Of a DNA stretch of 8,518 bases, positions 1-7,594 are shown piece after piece. The position numbers and the translations under genes are program-made. Position 1 is the first letter of the stretch. Every line of letters starts with the position of its first letter. The notes under the pieces were generated by a model. That model saw nothing but the letters and a program-made list of their open reading frames with translations, had not been told where the DNA came from and did no database searches. This DNA is from Phycisphaerales bacterium (GTDB lineage: Bacteria; Pseudomonadota; Gammaproteobacteria; Competibacterales; Competibacteraceae). The DNA is taken from assembly GCA_014879435.1 (NCBI GenBank), contig JACSSB010000204.1, positions 1-8,518 of the forward strand, given 5' to 3'.

Positions 1-178
1 GTATCAGCATCTCAAATAGTCGGCGCTCGTCGTGGAGCGGCACGCCCCATTCGTGATCGTGATAAGCCAGATATAACGGATCGGTGCTACACCAAGCACA
101 GCGTTGGCGGGCCTGAAATTCGGTGGGTTGCGGTGGGGAGTTCCATTGTGCTCCAGATAACTCGGATTGGGGTGACAT
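1..178 (-). CDS. tag: DNA-3-methyladenine glycosylase I, N-terminal part (runs off the left edge)
   Basis: The minus strand from an ATG at 178 down to base 1 is open for 59 codons and leaves the window. Residues 26-47 read RCAWCSTDPLYLAYHDHEWG followed by VP, closely matching the start of E. coli Tag (RCGW...DPLYIAYHDNEWGVP), and LFEMLI follows at 54-59. Tag removes 3-methyladenine from alkylated DNA in base excision repair. C27 and H40 correspond to the N-terminal Cys and His that bind the structural zinc in E. coli Tag; the other two ligands lie outside the window. The protein has about 23 extra residues before the conserved core, and no later ATG, GTG or TTG offers a shorter start; a TTG lies directly before the ATG. 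A weak GGGTGGG serves as ribosome binding site. It is divergent from the cas operon and is probably just the chromosomal neighbour. Confidence 0.9.
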   Translation of the reverse strand, partial: MSPQSELSGAQWNSPPQPTEFQARQRCAWCSTDPLYLAYHDHEWGVPLHDERRLFEMLI

Positions 179-277
179 CAAAAACCCACCCAGCGAAATA
201 TGCGGTCTAGACGATGTTGCTCTATTCCCCGTGCATGCATCTTTCTTTACCTCCATGCTCATTGCAAGGTTAATTCA
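179..277. promoter_or_regulatory. Divergent intergenic region between tag and cas3
   Basis: These 99 bases separate two divergent starts, so promoters for both tag and the cas operon are expected here or just inside tag. I see no convincing sigma70 -35/-10 pair. An AAGG at 266-269 lies 8 nt before the cas3 ATG and is the likely ribosome binding site. An 8-bp palindrome TGCATGCA at 232-239 is too short and common to call an operator. Confidence 0.4.
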
Positions 278-2536
278 ATGACTGATCTCGATAAAACCCC
301 AGAACCGATCCAGGATCACTCTAGCCTTTTTCTCGCCCACGTCCGACAAGACGACTGTGGTCAATGGCACACGCATCCTCTTGACGAGCACTTGCGCGGC
401 GTAGCGGCACTTGCCGAGTCGTTTGCGGCTGCTTTTGACGCAGGCGACTGGGCAAGGCTAGCCGGTCTGTGGCATGACCTGGGCAAATATCGCTCCATAT
501 TTCAGCATTATATCCGTGGCGCTTCCGGTTATGACGCGCATATCGAAACCACACCAGGGCGCGTTGATCACTCCACGGTGGGCGCACTACACGCTATCGA
601 GCGCATGAAGGGTTTGGGGCGCATCCTTGCCTATCTTATTGCCGGGCATCATGCAGGATTACCGGATTGGCAAAGTGCCGAAGCGCCGATATCCAGCCTT
701 GTGCACCGACTGAAACAAACCGATTTGCTTGCTGATGCGCTGATACAGTCCCCGCCTGCCGACATTCTCGATGCACCGTTGCCGACATCCAACCCTGGTC
801 AACGTGATGTGGCACTGTGGATTCGACTGCTGTTTTCCTGTTTGGTAGATGCCGATTTTCTCGATACCGAACAATTCATGTCACCGGACAAGACGGCATC
901 GCGAGGACAATATCCCACGCTGGATATCCTGGAGTCGCGTTTCGAGACATATATGGCGACATTGGCAACGCAAACGGACGATACGCCAGTCAACCGAATG
1001 CGGGCCTGGGTACTGGATCGTTGCCGAGGTGCAGCGGAACAAGCACCAGGACTGTTTTCGCTGACTGTCCCCACTGGCGGCGGCAAAACACTGGCTTCGC
1101 TAGGATTCGCCCTGCGTCACGCCCGATGTCATGGCAAGCGCCGTATTCTCTACGTTATCCCCTACACCAGCATCATCGAACAAACGGCGGACGTGTTTCG
1201 CAATGTGTTTGGTGAGGATGCCGTGCTCGAACACCACAGCAATCTCGATTCGGAACGAGAAACCCCACGCAGTCGGCTGGCGGGTGAGAACTGGGATGCA
1301 TCGCTGGTTGTGACTACCAATGTCCAGTTCTTCGAATCCCTATTCGCCGCTCGCCCCAGCCAGACGCGTAAGCTGCACAACATCGTCAACAGTGTGGTGA
1401 TCTTGGATGAGGCGCAATTGCTTCCACCGGAGTTTTTAACTCCGATTCTGGGCGCGATACGGGAATTGAGCCGCCATTACGGGGTGAGCTTCGTACTTTG
1501 TACCGCGACTCAACCTGACTTGGCATTCCATCGTGGCTTCGATTTTTCCATCAATGGCTTAGACGATGTGCGCGAGATCATGGGTGATGCAGCAGCGGTA
1601 CAGGAACTGCATACACAATTACGTCGAGTGGAGGTGCGGTTGCCCGAAGATTTGCATGCACCGACACCATGGGAGGCACTCGCTGCTGAATTGGAAAGGC
1701 ATCCTCGGGCGTTATGCATCGTAGACCGGCGCGACGATGCTCGTGTCCTGTATGGCTTATTACCCGCTGACACCGTGCATCTTTCCGGCCTGATGTGCGG
1801 CCAGCACCGTTCTGATGTGATAGCCATAATCAAGAAACGTCTGGCCACTGATGATCCGATTCGGGTGGTCAGTACACAGTTGGTGGAAGCCGGTGTAGAC
1901 CTGGATTTTCCGGTGGTTTATCGGGCACTAGCTGGATTGGATTCCATCGCCCAAGCGGCGGGACGTTGCAATCGCGAAGGGCGCTTATTCAATTTGGGAC
2001 AGGTTGTAGTGTTCGTACCACCGACCGAGCCACCCAAGGGCCATTTACGCCAAACCCGCGATGCAGGCCGACAACTGCTGTTGCGCCGCCCACCCGATCC
2101 GCTCGCACCTGCATTGTTTTCCGAATATTTCCAAAGCCTGTATTGGCGCAAGGGTATAGAAGGGCTGGATCGCCAGGACATCGTGACGCTATTGAAAAAC
2201 AACCACCGGCTGGAATTCAGTTTTCGCACTGCCGCCGAGCGCTTCCAGTTAATCCCCGAAATACAAGCCCCCGTGATCGTGCGATATGGCGATAGCGAAG
2301 GTCTGCTGGCGCGGTTGGCGCGACCTAGTAATGATCTGGACCGAAAGACACTGCGCCAGTTGCAGCGCTATGTGGTGAATATCCCGCGCCGGATTCACCA
2401 ATGCTTACTGGCTGAGGGTGCCATTGAGGAACGGCGACCTGGCATCTTTGTTCAGGTTGCGCCGCTTTACGATCCCGTCGTCGGTCTGCAAGTGGGGCAG
2501 AACGTCAACTATGCACCAGATGATTTGATTGCTTAG
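278..2536 (+). CDS. cas3: Type I-C CRISPR-associated helicase/nuclease Cas3
   Basis: The 752-residue protein is the effector nuclease of type I CRISPR interference: it is recruited by target-bound Cascade, then nicks, unwinds and degrades the DNA. The N-terminal HD nuclease domain shows H38, the HD pair H66-D67 in GLWHDLGKY, H98 in DHSTVGA and the H124-H125 pair in GHHAGLPDW. The SF2 helicase follows: Walker A TVPTGGGKT at 263-271 (K270), DEAQ box at 377-380, TATQ motif at 409-412, and motif VI QAAGRCNREG at 559-568. All key motifs look intact, and the length fits an HD-helicase fusion. I chose ATG 278 because AAGG lies 8 nt upstream and the protein then starts MTDLDKTP; an in-frame extension to about 200 would add a Cys/Arg-rich tail unlike Cas3. 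It is first in the operon, 13 nt ahead of cas5c. Confidence 0.97.
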   Translation: MTDLDKTPEPIQDHSSLFLAHVRQDDCGQWHTHPLDEHLRGVAALAESFAAAFDAGDWARLAGLWHDLGKYRSIFQHYIRGASGYDAHIETTPGRVDHSTVGALHAIERMKGLGRILAYLIAGHHAGLPDWQSAEAPISSLVHRLKQTDLLADALIQSPPADILDAPLPTSNPGQRDVALWIRLLFSCLVDADFLDTEQFMSPDKTASRGQYPTLDILESRFETYMATLATQTDDTPVNRMRAWVLDRCRGAAEQAPGLFSLTVPTGGGKTLASLGFALRHARCHGKRRILYVIPYTSIIEQTADVFRNVFGEDAVLEHHSNLDSERETPRSRLAGENWDASLVVTTNVQFFESLFAARPSQTRKLHNIVNSVVILDEAQLLPPEFLTPILGAIRELSRHYGVSFVLCTATQPDLAFHRGFDFSINGLDDVREIMGDAAAVQELHTQLRRVEVRLPEDLHAPTPWEALAAELERHPRALCIVDRRDDARVLYGLLPADTVHLSGLMCGQHRSDVIAIIKKRLATDDPIRVVSTQLVEAGVDLDFPVVYRALAGLDSIAQAAGRCNREGRLFNLGQVVVFVPPTEPPKGHLRQTRDAGRQLLLRRPPDPLAPALFSEYFQSLYWRKGIEGLDRQDIVTLLKNNHRLEFSFRTAAERFQLIPEIQAPVIVRYGDSEGLLARLARPSNDLDRKTLRQLQRYVVNIPRRIHQCLLAEGAIEERRPGIFVQVAPLYDPVVGLQVGQNVNYAPDDLIA

Positions 2537-2549
2537 TGAGGAGAATTTG

Positions 2550-3227
2550 ATGGCGCTGGATAACACGGTATGCCTGCGAGTATGGGGCGATTACGCCTGT
2601 TTCACCCGTCCAGAAATGAAAGTGGAGCGGGTTTCCTATGACGTGATGACGCCCTCCGCCGCGCGTGGCGTGTTGGAGGCGATCTTATGGAAACCGCAAA
2701 TCGTTTGGCGGGTAACACAGATCGATGTACTCAAGCCGATTCGCTGGACTTCGGTACGCCGCAACGAGGTCGCCAGCGTGATTTCCATGAACAACGTCAA
2801 AACTGCGATGAATCGAGGCAAAGGCGAGTTGGGTTTGTACGCCGATGATTCCAAAGAACGTGTACAGCGCGCCGCACTGTTATTGCGTGAGGTGGATTAT
2901 CTGATTCACGCCCGTTTCAAGTTGACCGAGCAGGCCAGTCCCGACGACACGCTCGCCAAGTACGCGGCCATGTTCCGCCGCCGTGCTGAAAAGGGCCAAT
3001 GTTTCAACCAGCCCTATCTGGGTTGTCGGGAATTCTCGTCAGCATTCGCCTGGGTAGATCCCGCTGGATCATGGCCAGAACCGATTGCTGAAAACCGCGA
3101 TCTGGGCTGGATGCTGTACGACCTGGAATATCGCGGTTCCGAATCGACGCCGTATTTTTTCCGCGCCCAACTCGATAATGGAAGGGTTCGGGTTCCAGCT
3201 TGGGACAGCGAGGAGATCGCCCGATGA
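2550..3227 (+). CDS. cas5c: Type I-C Cas5 (Cas5c/Cas5d), Cascade subunit and likely pre-crRNA endonuclease
   Basis: The 225-residue protein has the Cas5d signature: RVWGDYACFTRPEMKVERVSYDV from residue 10, TPSAARGVLEAILWKP at 34-49, RRNEV at 70-74, and QPYLGCREF at 154-162. Type I-C has no Cas6; Cas5 cuts the repeat hairpin and stays on the crRNA 5' handle, and none of the genes here is a Cas6. The start is ATG 2550, with GAGGAG at 2538-2543 and 6 nt spacing; a TTG at 2529 lies inside the end of cas3 and lacks this site. The stop TGA overlaps the cas8c ATG by 4 nt, implying coupled translation. Oddity: compared from memory with the B. halodurans enzyme (Tyr46, Lys116, His117), the equivalent positions here seem to be L46, K137 and Y138, so only the Lys is kept. 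The family call is firm; the catalytic reading needs an alignment. Confidence 0.96.
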   Translation: MALDNTVCLRVWGDYACFTRPEMKVERVSYDVMTPSAARGVLEAILWKPQIVWRVTQIDVLKPIRWTSVRRNEVASVISMNNVKTAMNRGKGELGLYADDSKERVQRAALLLREVDYLIHARFKLTEQASPDDTLAKYAAMFRRRAEKGQCFNQPYLGCREFSSAFAWVDPAGSWPEPIAENRDLGWMLYDLEYRGSESTPYFFRAQLDNGRVRVPAWDSEEIAR

Positions 3228-4999
3228 TTTTGCAAGCTCTTTGCGATTATTACAGTCGGCAACAGGATGAACTGCCGCCGCCCGGTTTCGAGCGCAAAGC
3301 GATTCCCTTTGTCATCGTGCTGGATCGGGATGGGCGCTTCGTGGACATCGAGGACACTCGCGACGGGAGCAACAAGCGCGATAAGGGACGGTTGTTCGTC
3401 GTGCCGCAGGGAGTCAAACGCGCGTCCGGTATAGCGGCGAATCTTTTATGGGATAACTCTGGTTATGCGCTGGGCGTGGTCAGCGCACCGCGGGCGGCCA
3501 AACTGAACGCTGCTGGTTTGGAGAAAGAGCAGAAGCGAACCCAGGAAACCCATACTGCATTCGTCCAGCGTGTCCATGATACCTTCCCCGCGCCCGTCAC
3601 CGACGGGGGAGTACGGGCGGTATTGGCGTTTTTGGAGCAAGCTGATTTCAACGTGGTATTCACCCACTCGCTTTGGCCAGAACTTAACAAATCCACCGAT
3701 CCGCTCAGTTTCCGCCTGGATAGCGACCTGCAACTCATCTGCCAGCGAGATGCAGTACGGCAGGTGGTCATAGCGGCTGAACAGAATACCGCAACCGTTC
3801 GCAACCGTTGTCTGGTCAGTGGAAATCTGGACACCATCGCTCGCCTGCATCCAGCGATCAAGGGTGTGCGCGGTGCTCAGAGCAGCGGCGCTAATCTCTT
3901 CTCATTCAACTTTGCTGCCTCCTGTTCTCACGGCAAGGAACAAGGCCAAAATGCTCCCGTGGGCGAATACGCTGCGTTCGCCTACACCACCGCGCTCAAT
4001 CACTTGCTGCGCGCCAATTCCCGCCAGAAATTATTGGTCGGCGAGGATACTTTCGTATTCTGGGCCGAAAAGCCCGATCCTGCTGAGGAACTCTTTGCTG
4101 ATTGGTTGCAACCCGATCCCGATGATCCAGCACGCGGAGTGGAAGCGGTCAAAGCATTGTACGAAGCACCCAAAACGGGTGTGCGCCCGCTGGATCAAGA
4201 TGAAACTCGCTTTTTTGTATTGGGTCTCGCCCCGAACAATGCGCGACTGGCCGTGCGCTTATGGAACGTCAGTACGGTACGCGAATTAGCAGTGAGTATC
4301 CGCCAGCATTTCGACGATCTCGCCATCGTGCGCTCTCCCCGCGATCCAGAATACTTGCCATTGTGGCGTTTGTTGGTGGCTACCGCCGCCCAAGGCAAAA
4401 GTGAAAACATCCCGCCGCCGCTGGCCGGTGAGGTACTGCGTGCAATTCTCGCTGGAACCCCCTATCCACAAACCTTGCTGGTCACTACCTTGCAACGCAT
4501 TCGCGCTGAGCAAGGAGCAGTCAATTATGTCCGTGCGGCTTTAATCAAAGCTGTGTTGACCCGCAATGCTCGCTTTAGTCTTGCTAAACAGGAGGTTGAC
4601 GTGTCACTCGATCCACAAAACTCCAACATTGGTTATCGCCTAGGTCGGTTATTCGCCGTTTTGGAACGCGCCCAGGCATTAGCGAGTGGTGATCATCTTA
4701 ATGCTACCATCCGCGACCGCTTTTATGGAGCGGCTTCAGCTACGCCAGTTACCGCCTTTCCGTATCTGCTCAACAAACTCGCACCGCACCATCTCAATAA
4801 GCTCACTACCGGGCAAAAGATTTGGCTGGAAAACCTGATCGGCCAGATTTTAGAAACCACTACCCAATTTCCGCCTCATCTGAACCTGGACGATCAGGGG
4901 CGGTTCGCTATTGGTTACTACCATCAGCGACAAGCATTTTTCACGAGAAAATCAACCGATAATCAAACTGCCGATCAGGGAGCGCTCAACCATGACTGA
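3224..4999 (+). CDS. cas8c: Type I-C Cascade large subunit Cas8c (Csd1)
   Basis: The 591-residue protein is the large subunit of type I-C Cascade, which reads the PAM and helps open the target duplex. It starts MILQALCDYYSRQ, typical of Csd1, and has the family's most conserved block, IKGVRGAQSSGANLFSFN (GVRGAQSSG at 214-222), followed by GKEQGQNAP and EYAAFAYTTALNHLL. The length matches the usual 570-620 residues. The start is ATG 3224, with AGGAG at 3211-3215 and 8 nt spacing; it shares ATGA with the cas5c stop. The last 8 nt overlap cas7c. The C-terminal 132 codons also appear to be translated separately as Cas11c (see 4601-4999), so the gene is expected to yield two products. A GTG at 3200 is in frame but inside cas5c and without a ribosome binding site. 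Confidence 0.96.
   Translation: MILQALCDYYSRQQDELPPPGFERKAIPFVIVLDRDGRFVDIEDTRDGSNKRDKGRLFVVPQGVKRASGIAANLLWDNSGYALGVVSAPRAAKLNAAGLEKEQKRTQETHTAFVQRVHDTFPAPVTDGGVRAVLAFLEQADFNVVFTHSLWPELNKSTDPLSFRLDSDLQLICQRDAVRQVVIAAEQNTATVRNRCLVSGNLDTIARLHPAIKGVRGAQSSGANLFSFNFAASCSHGKEQGQNAPVGEYAAFAYTTALNHLLRANSRQKLLVGEDTFVFWAEKPDPAEELFADWLQPDPDDPARGVEAVKALYEAPKTGVRPLDQDETRFFVLGLAPNNARLAVRLWNVSTVRELAVSIRQHFDDLAIVRSPRDPEYLPLWRLLVATAAQGKSENIPPPLAGEVLRAILAGTPYPQTLLVTTLQRIRAEQGAVNYVRAALIKAVLTRNARFSLAKQEVDVSLDPQNSNIGYRLGRLFAVLERAQALASGDHLNATIRDRFYGAASATPVTAFPYLLNKLAPHHLNKLTTGQKIWLENLIGQILETTTQFPPHLNLDDQGRFAIGYYHQRQAFFTRKSTDNQTADQGALNHD
4590..4595 (+). promoter_or_regulatory. Internal Shine-Dalgarno AGGAGG inside cas8c
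   Basis: A perfect AGGAGG lies 5 nt before an in-frame GTG at 4601, within the cas8c reading frame. It is a stronger site than those in front of cas4 or cas2 in this operon. In cas8c it encodes part of KQEVD, so its nucleotide-level perfection suggests selection for internal initiation. Confidence 0.85.
4601..4999 (+). CDS. cas11c: Cas11c small subunit translated from an internal start in cas8c
   Basis: The 132-residue product begins at a GTG in the cas8c frame (codon 460) and ends at the cas8c stop. It would start MSLDPQNSNIGYRLGRLFAV, followed by LERAQ and, further on, RFYGAASATPVTAFPYLL, a helical, self-contained C-terminal region. In types I-B, I-C and I-D, independent translation of the small subunit Cas11 from the 3' end of the cas8 or cas10d gene is established; two Cas11c copies line the belly of I-C Cascade and stabilise the target and non-target strands. 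Direct evidence here is the AGGAGG at 4590-4595 with 5 nt spacing and a start at the expected place, with the conserved SLDP...YRLGRLFAVLE block right after it. No separate cas11 gene exists in the operon. The existence of the start is visible; its use is inferred. Confidence 0.85.
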   Translation: MSLDPQNSNIGYRLGRLFAVLERAQALASGDHLNATIRDRFYGAASATPVTAFPYLLNKLAPHHLNKLTTGQKIWLENLIGQILETTTQFPPHLNLDDQGRFAIGYYHQRQAFFTRKSTDNQTADQGALNHD

Positions 5000-5879
5000 T
5001 GCAATCAAGAACCGTTACGACTTCGTATTATTGTTCGATGTAACTGACGGTAACCCTAACGGTGACCCAGACGCTGGCAACATGCCGCGCATGGACCCAC
5101 AGACTAGCCATGGGTTGGTGACCGATGTTTGCCTGAAGCGCAAGGTACGCAACTATGTGGGACTCAAGCAGGGCGAACAACCGCCGTTCGAGATTTATGT
5201 CAAGGAGAAAGCGGTATTGAACCGGCAGCATGAGCGGGCTTATGTCGCCTTGGGATTTGCGCTGTCCGGCGAAAGTGGCAAACGCAAGGGCAGTGGCGAC
5301 GAAGTGGAAAAAGCGTGGGTTTGGATGTGCGGCAACTTCTACGATGTGCGCACCTTTGGCGCGGTGATGTCCACCGGCGTTAATTGTGGCCAAGTACGCG
5401 GCCCAGTGCAGCTGAGTTTCGCCCGCAGCATGGACCCGATTACTCCAGCAGAACATGCGATCACCCGCATGGCGGTGACCAAAGAGGAAGATGCTGAAAA
5501 GCAGCAAGGTGATAACCGTACCATGGGCCGTAAGTTCACCGTACCTTATGGCCTGTACCGCGCACATGGCTTTATTTCAGCACATCTGGCGGCACAGACT
5601 GGGTTCTCGGACGGCGACCTGACATTGTTGTGGGAAGCCTTGAGCAATTTATTCGAACACGACCATTCCGCCGCACGCGGGCAGATGACGACTCGTGGCT
5701 TGTACGTATTCCAGCATGCTACTGCATTAGGTAACGCGCCCGCACATCATCTGTTTGAACGGATCGCGGTGAACTTACGCGATTCCGGCAGTACACCGCG
5801 TGCCTTCGACGATTATGCGGTCACGGTGGATGAATCGAACCTGCCAGAAGGAATAACCCTGTTGCGACTGGTCGGGTAA
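4992..5879 (+). CDS. cas7c: Type I-C Cascade backbone subunit Cas7c (Csd2)
   Basis: The 295-residue protein forms the repeated backbone of Cascade that coats the crRNA spacer. The N-terminal RRM-like strand and its typical motif are clear: YDFVLLFDVTDGNPNGDPD from residue 9, then MPRMDPQT and GLVTDVCLKRKVRNYV. Other Csd2 hallmarks are YDVRTFGAVMSTG in the middle, FARSMDPITPAEHAITRMAV starting at residue 143, and the GRKFTVPYGLYRAHGFI block. Length is normal for the family. The start is ATG 4992 with AGGGAG at 4977-4982 and 9 nt spacing; the in-frame extension to 4911 lies within cas8c and gives no family match. It overlaps the end of cas8c and cas11c by 8 nt and is followed 6 nt later by cas4. 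As several copies of Cas7 are needed per complex, its good ribosome binding site makes sense. Confidence 0.97.
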   Translation: MTDAIKNRYDFVLLFDVTDGNPNGDPDAGNMPRMDPQTSHGLVTDVCLKRKVRNYVGLKQGEQPPFEIYVKEKAVLNRQHERAYVALGFALSGESGKRKGSGDEVEKAWVWMCGNFYDVRTFGAVMSTGVNCGQVRGPVQLSFARSMDPITPAEHAITRMAVTKEEDAEKQQGDNRTMGRKFTVPYGLYRAHGFISAHLAAQTGFSDGDLTLLWEALSNLFEHDHSAARGQMTTRGLYVFQHATALGNAPAHHLFERIAVNLRDSGSTPRAFDDYAVTVDESNLPEGITLLRLVG

Positions 5880-5885
5880 AACACC

Positions 5886-6548
5886 ATGACAGCGCCGGAT
5901 GATGAGTTGGACGATGCAATTGCGATCTCGGCACTTCAGCACTACAGCTATTGTCCACGTCAGTGCGCGTTGATCCACGCTGAGCAGGCTTGGGACGAGA
6001 ATGTGTACACCTTACGCGGACAGGCCGTGCATGCACAGGTGGACACACCAGAAAGTCGAGCCGAAGGCGGGGTGCGCGTCGAGCGCGCCTTGCCGCTGTA
6101 TTCACGACGGTTGGGGTTGGTGGGCCGGGCGGATGTGGTGGAATTTCTACCCGATGGCACACCTTTTCCGGTGGAGTACAAACACGGCCCGCGTCGCGCT
6201 CGGCAACATGACGATGTACAAGTAACAGCGCAGGCAATGTGCCTAGAAGAGGTGCTCGGCCGCCCTGTGTCACGCGGTGCAATCTTTCACCACAGTTCTC
6301 GGCGACGACGAGAAGTGGTGATCACGGCTGCATTGCGTGCCGCAGTCGAGGAGATGGTGCCGAAAATCCGGGCGATACTGGCCAGCGGACACCTACCACC
6401 ACCTGTAGCGGACGGGCGCTGCAAGGAGTGTTCGTTGCTGGATCTTTGCCAACCAGTAATGATCGCGAGTAGCTCACGCTTACATACCCTGCGAAAAACC
6501 CTCTATGACCCAGATGCCGACGAGGAAGAATCATGCGCCACCTCCTGA
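5886..6548 (+). CDS. cas4: CRISPR adaptation exonuclease Cas4
   Basis: The 220-residue protein is a RecB-like Fe-S nuclease. In type I-C, Cas4 acts with Cas1-Cas2 to recognise the PAM and trim prespacer ends so that spacers enter in the right orientation. Visible motifs: YCPRQCALIH at 22-31 (C23, C27), H49 in the RecB-type first motif, GRADVVEF with D83, and VEYKHG with E97 and K99 (the D...ExK active site). QAMCLEE follows at 116-122, and the C-terminal cysteines are C179, C182 and C188. One N-terminal Cys plus the three C-terminal ones would bind the cluster. The start is ATG 5886, 6 nt after the cas7c stop; its ribosome binding site is weak (GGGT), so translation may be coupled to cas7c. 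Its 3' end overlaps cas1 by 16 nt, fitting the close Cas4-Cas1 partnership. Confidence 0.96.
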   Translation: MTAPDDELDDAIAISALQHYSYCPRQCALIHAEQAWDENVYTLRGQAVHAQVDTPESRAEGGVRVERALPLYSRRLGLVGRADVVEFLPDGTPFPVEYKHGPRRARQHDDVQVTAQAMCLEEVLGRPVSRGAIFHHSSRRRREVVITAALRAAVEEMVPKIRAILASGHLPPPVADGRCKECSLLDLCQPVMIASSSRLHTLRKTLYDPDADEEESCATS

Positions 6549-7558
6549 ATACGCTCTATGTGATGACCCAGGGTGCTTATCTGCATCTGGAAGGGGAGAC
6601 GCTGGTGGTGGAAATAGAGCGCCAGAAGCGGTTGCAAGTGCCATTACATCATTTAGGCAGCGTAGTGATCTTCGGCGACATCATGGTGAGTCCGGCAGCC
6701 TTGCACCGTTGTGCTGACGATGGCCGAGGTGTGGTTCTGCTGGATCGGCGCGGCCAGTTCAAAGCCCGCCTGGAAGGGCCTTTGAGCGGCAATATTCTGT
6801 TGCGTCAAGCACAGCATCGGGTGACGGCAACGCAAACGCTGGAATTAGCGCAAGCTTTCGTGGCAGGCAAGTTGCGTAATGCCCGACAAATTGTATTGCG
6901 GGGCGCCCGCGATAGTGGTAACGACGCCGACCGTGAGGCGTTACGGCAAAACGGACAATTGCTGGCAGGGCATATCCGACGCTTGCCAGGTATGGCGACA
7001 TTGGATGCAACGCGAGGCGTGGAAGGCGACGGTGCCCGTGTCTATTTTTCAGCGGTACGCCATTTAATTAGAACCGATGCGCGGGAGGTATTTTCATTTG
7101 AACGACGCAGTCGCCGTCCACCCCTAGACCGTTTCAACGCATTAATTTCCTTCTTGTACACTTTGTTGATCCACGATTGCCGAGCGGCAGTGGAGGGTGT
7201 GGGATTGGATGCACAGTTGGGTTTCCTCCATGCTGTTCGGCCAGGACGCCCAGCCTTGGCGCTTGATTTAGTGGAGGAATTTCGGCCGCTGATAGATCGG
7301 TTGGCATTGACGCTGATCAACCGCGGCCAATTGACTGAGAAGGATTTCGAAGCACGGCCTGGTGGGGCAGTGTATTTATCAGAAGCAGGTCGAAAAACGG
7401 TACTGAACGCATATCAGAAGCGCAAACAGGAAGAAATCAGTCATGCACTATTGCAGCAACCGGTGCCGGTAGGCTTGTTGCCTCATGTGCAAGCACGATT
7501 ACTGGCCCGTGTATTACGAAGGGATGTAGAGGGTTATTTGCCATTTTTGGTTCGTTGA
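6533..7558 (+). CDS. cas1: CRISPR integrase Cas1 (type I-C)
   Basis: The 341-residue protein is the integrase that, as a Cas1-Cas2 complex, inserts new spacers at the leader-repeat junction. It starts MRHLLNTLYVMTQGAYLHLEGE, the usual beta-sandwich opening of I-C Cas1, with LGSVVIFGDIMVSP in the N-terminal domain. The metal-binding active site is intact: E164 in GVEGDGARVYF, H233 in LGFLHAVRPGRPALALDL, and D245/E248 in DLVEEFRPL. The length is typical for I-C. The start is ATG 6533, with AGGA at 6523-6526 and 6 nt spacing, inside the last codons of cas4. It ends 36 nt before cas2, the widest gap in the operon. Confidence 0.97.
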   Translation: MRHLLNTLYVMTQGAYLHLEGETLVVEIERQKRLQVPLHHLGSVVIFGDIMVSPAALHRCADDGRGVVLLDRRGQFKARLEGPLSGNILLRQAQHRVTATQTLELAQAFVAGKLRNARQIVLRGARDSGNDADREALRQNGQLLAGHIRRLPGMATLDATRGVEGDGARVYFSAVRHLIRTDAREVFSFERRSRRPPLDRFNALISFLYTLLIHDCRAAVEGVGLDAQLGFLHAVRPGRPALALDLVEEFRPLIDRLALTLINRGQLTEKDFEARPGGAVYLSEAGRKTVLNAYQKRKQEEISHALLQQPVPVGLLPHVQARLLARVLRRDVEGYLPFLVR

Positions 7559-7594
7559 TGGCATTACACACTTTCAAACTTGGATAGCAACAAC

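Noticed and set aside
232..239. TGCATGCA palindrome as an operator
   Set aside because: An 8-bp palindrome is common by chance and has no second copy or promoter around it.
200..277. N-terminal extension of cas3 upstream of ATG 278
   Set aside because: It encodes a Cys/Arg-rich tail with no Cas3 similarity and has no ribosome binding site, while ATG 278 has AAGG 8 nt upstream and fits the family.
5028..5567. A 179-codon minus-strand open frame inside cas7c
   Set aside because: It is antisense to a clear cas7c gene, has no recognisable motif, and arises from codon bias of the sense gene.
7580..7594. TTG start for cas2
   Set aside because: It would add only five residues not seen in Cas2 proteins, and its placement gives no better ribosome binding site than ATG 7595.
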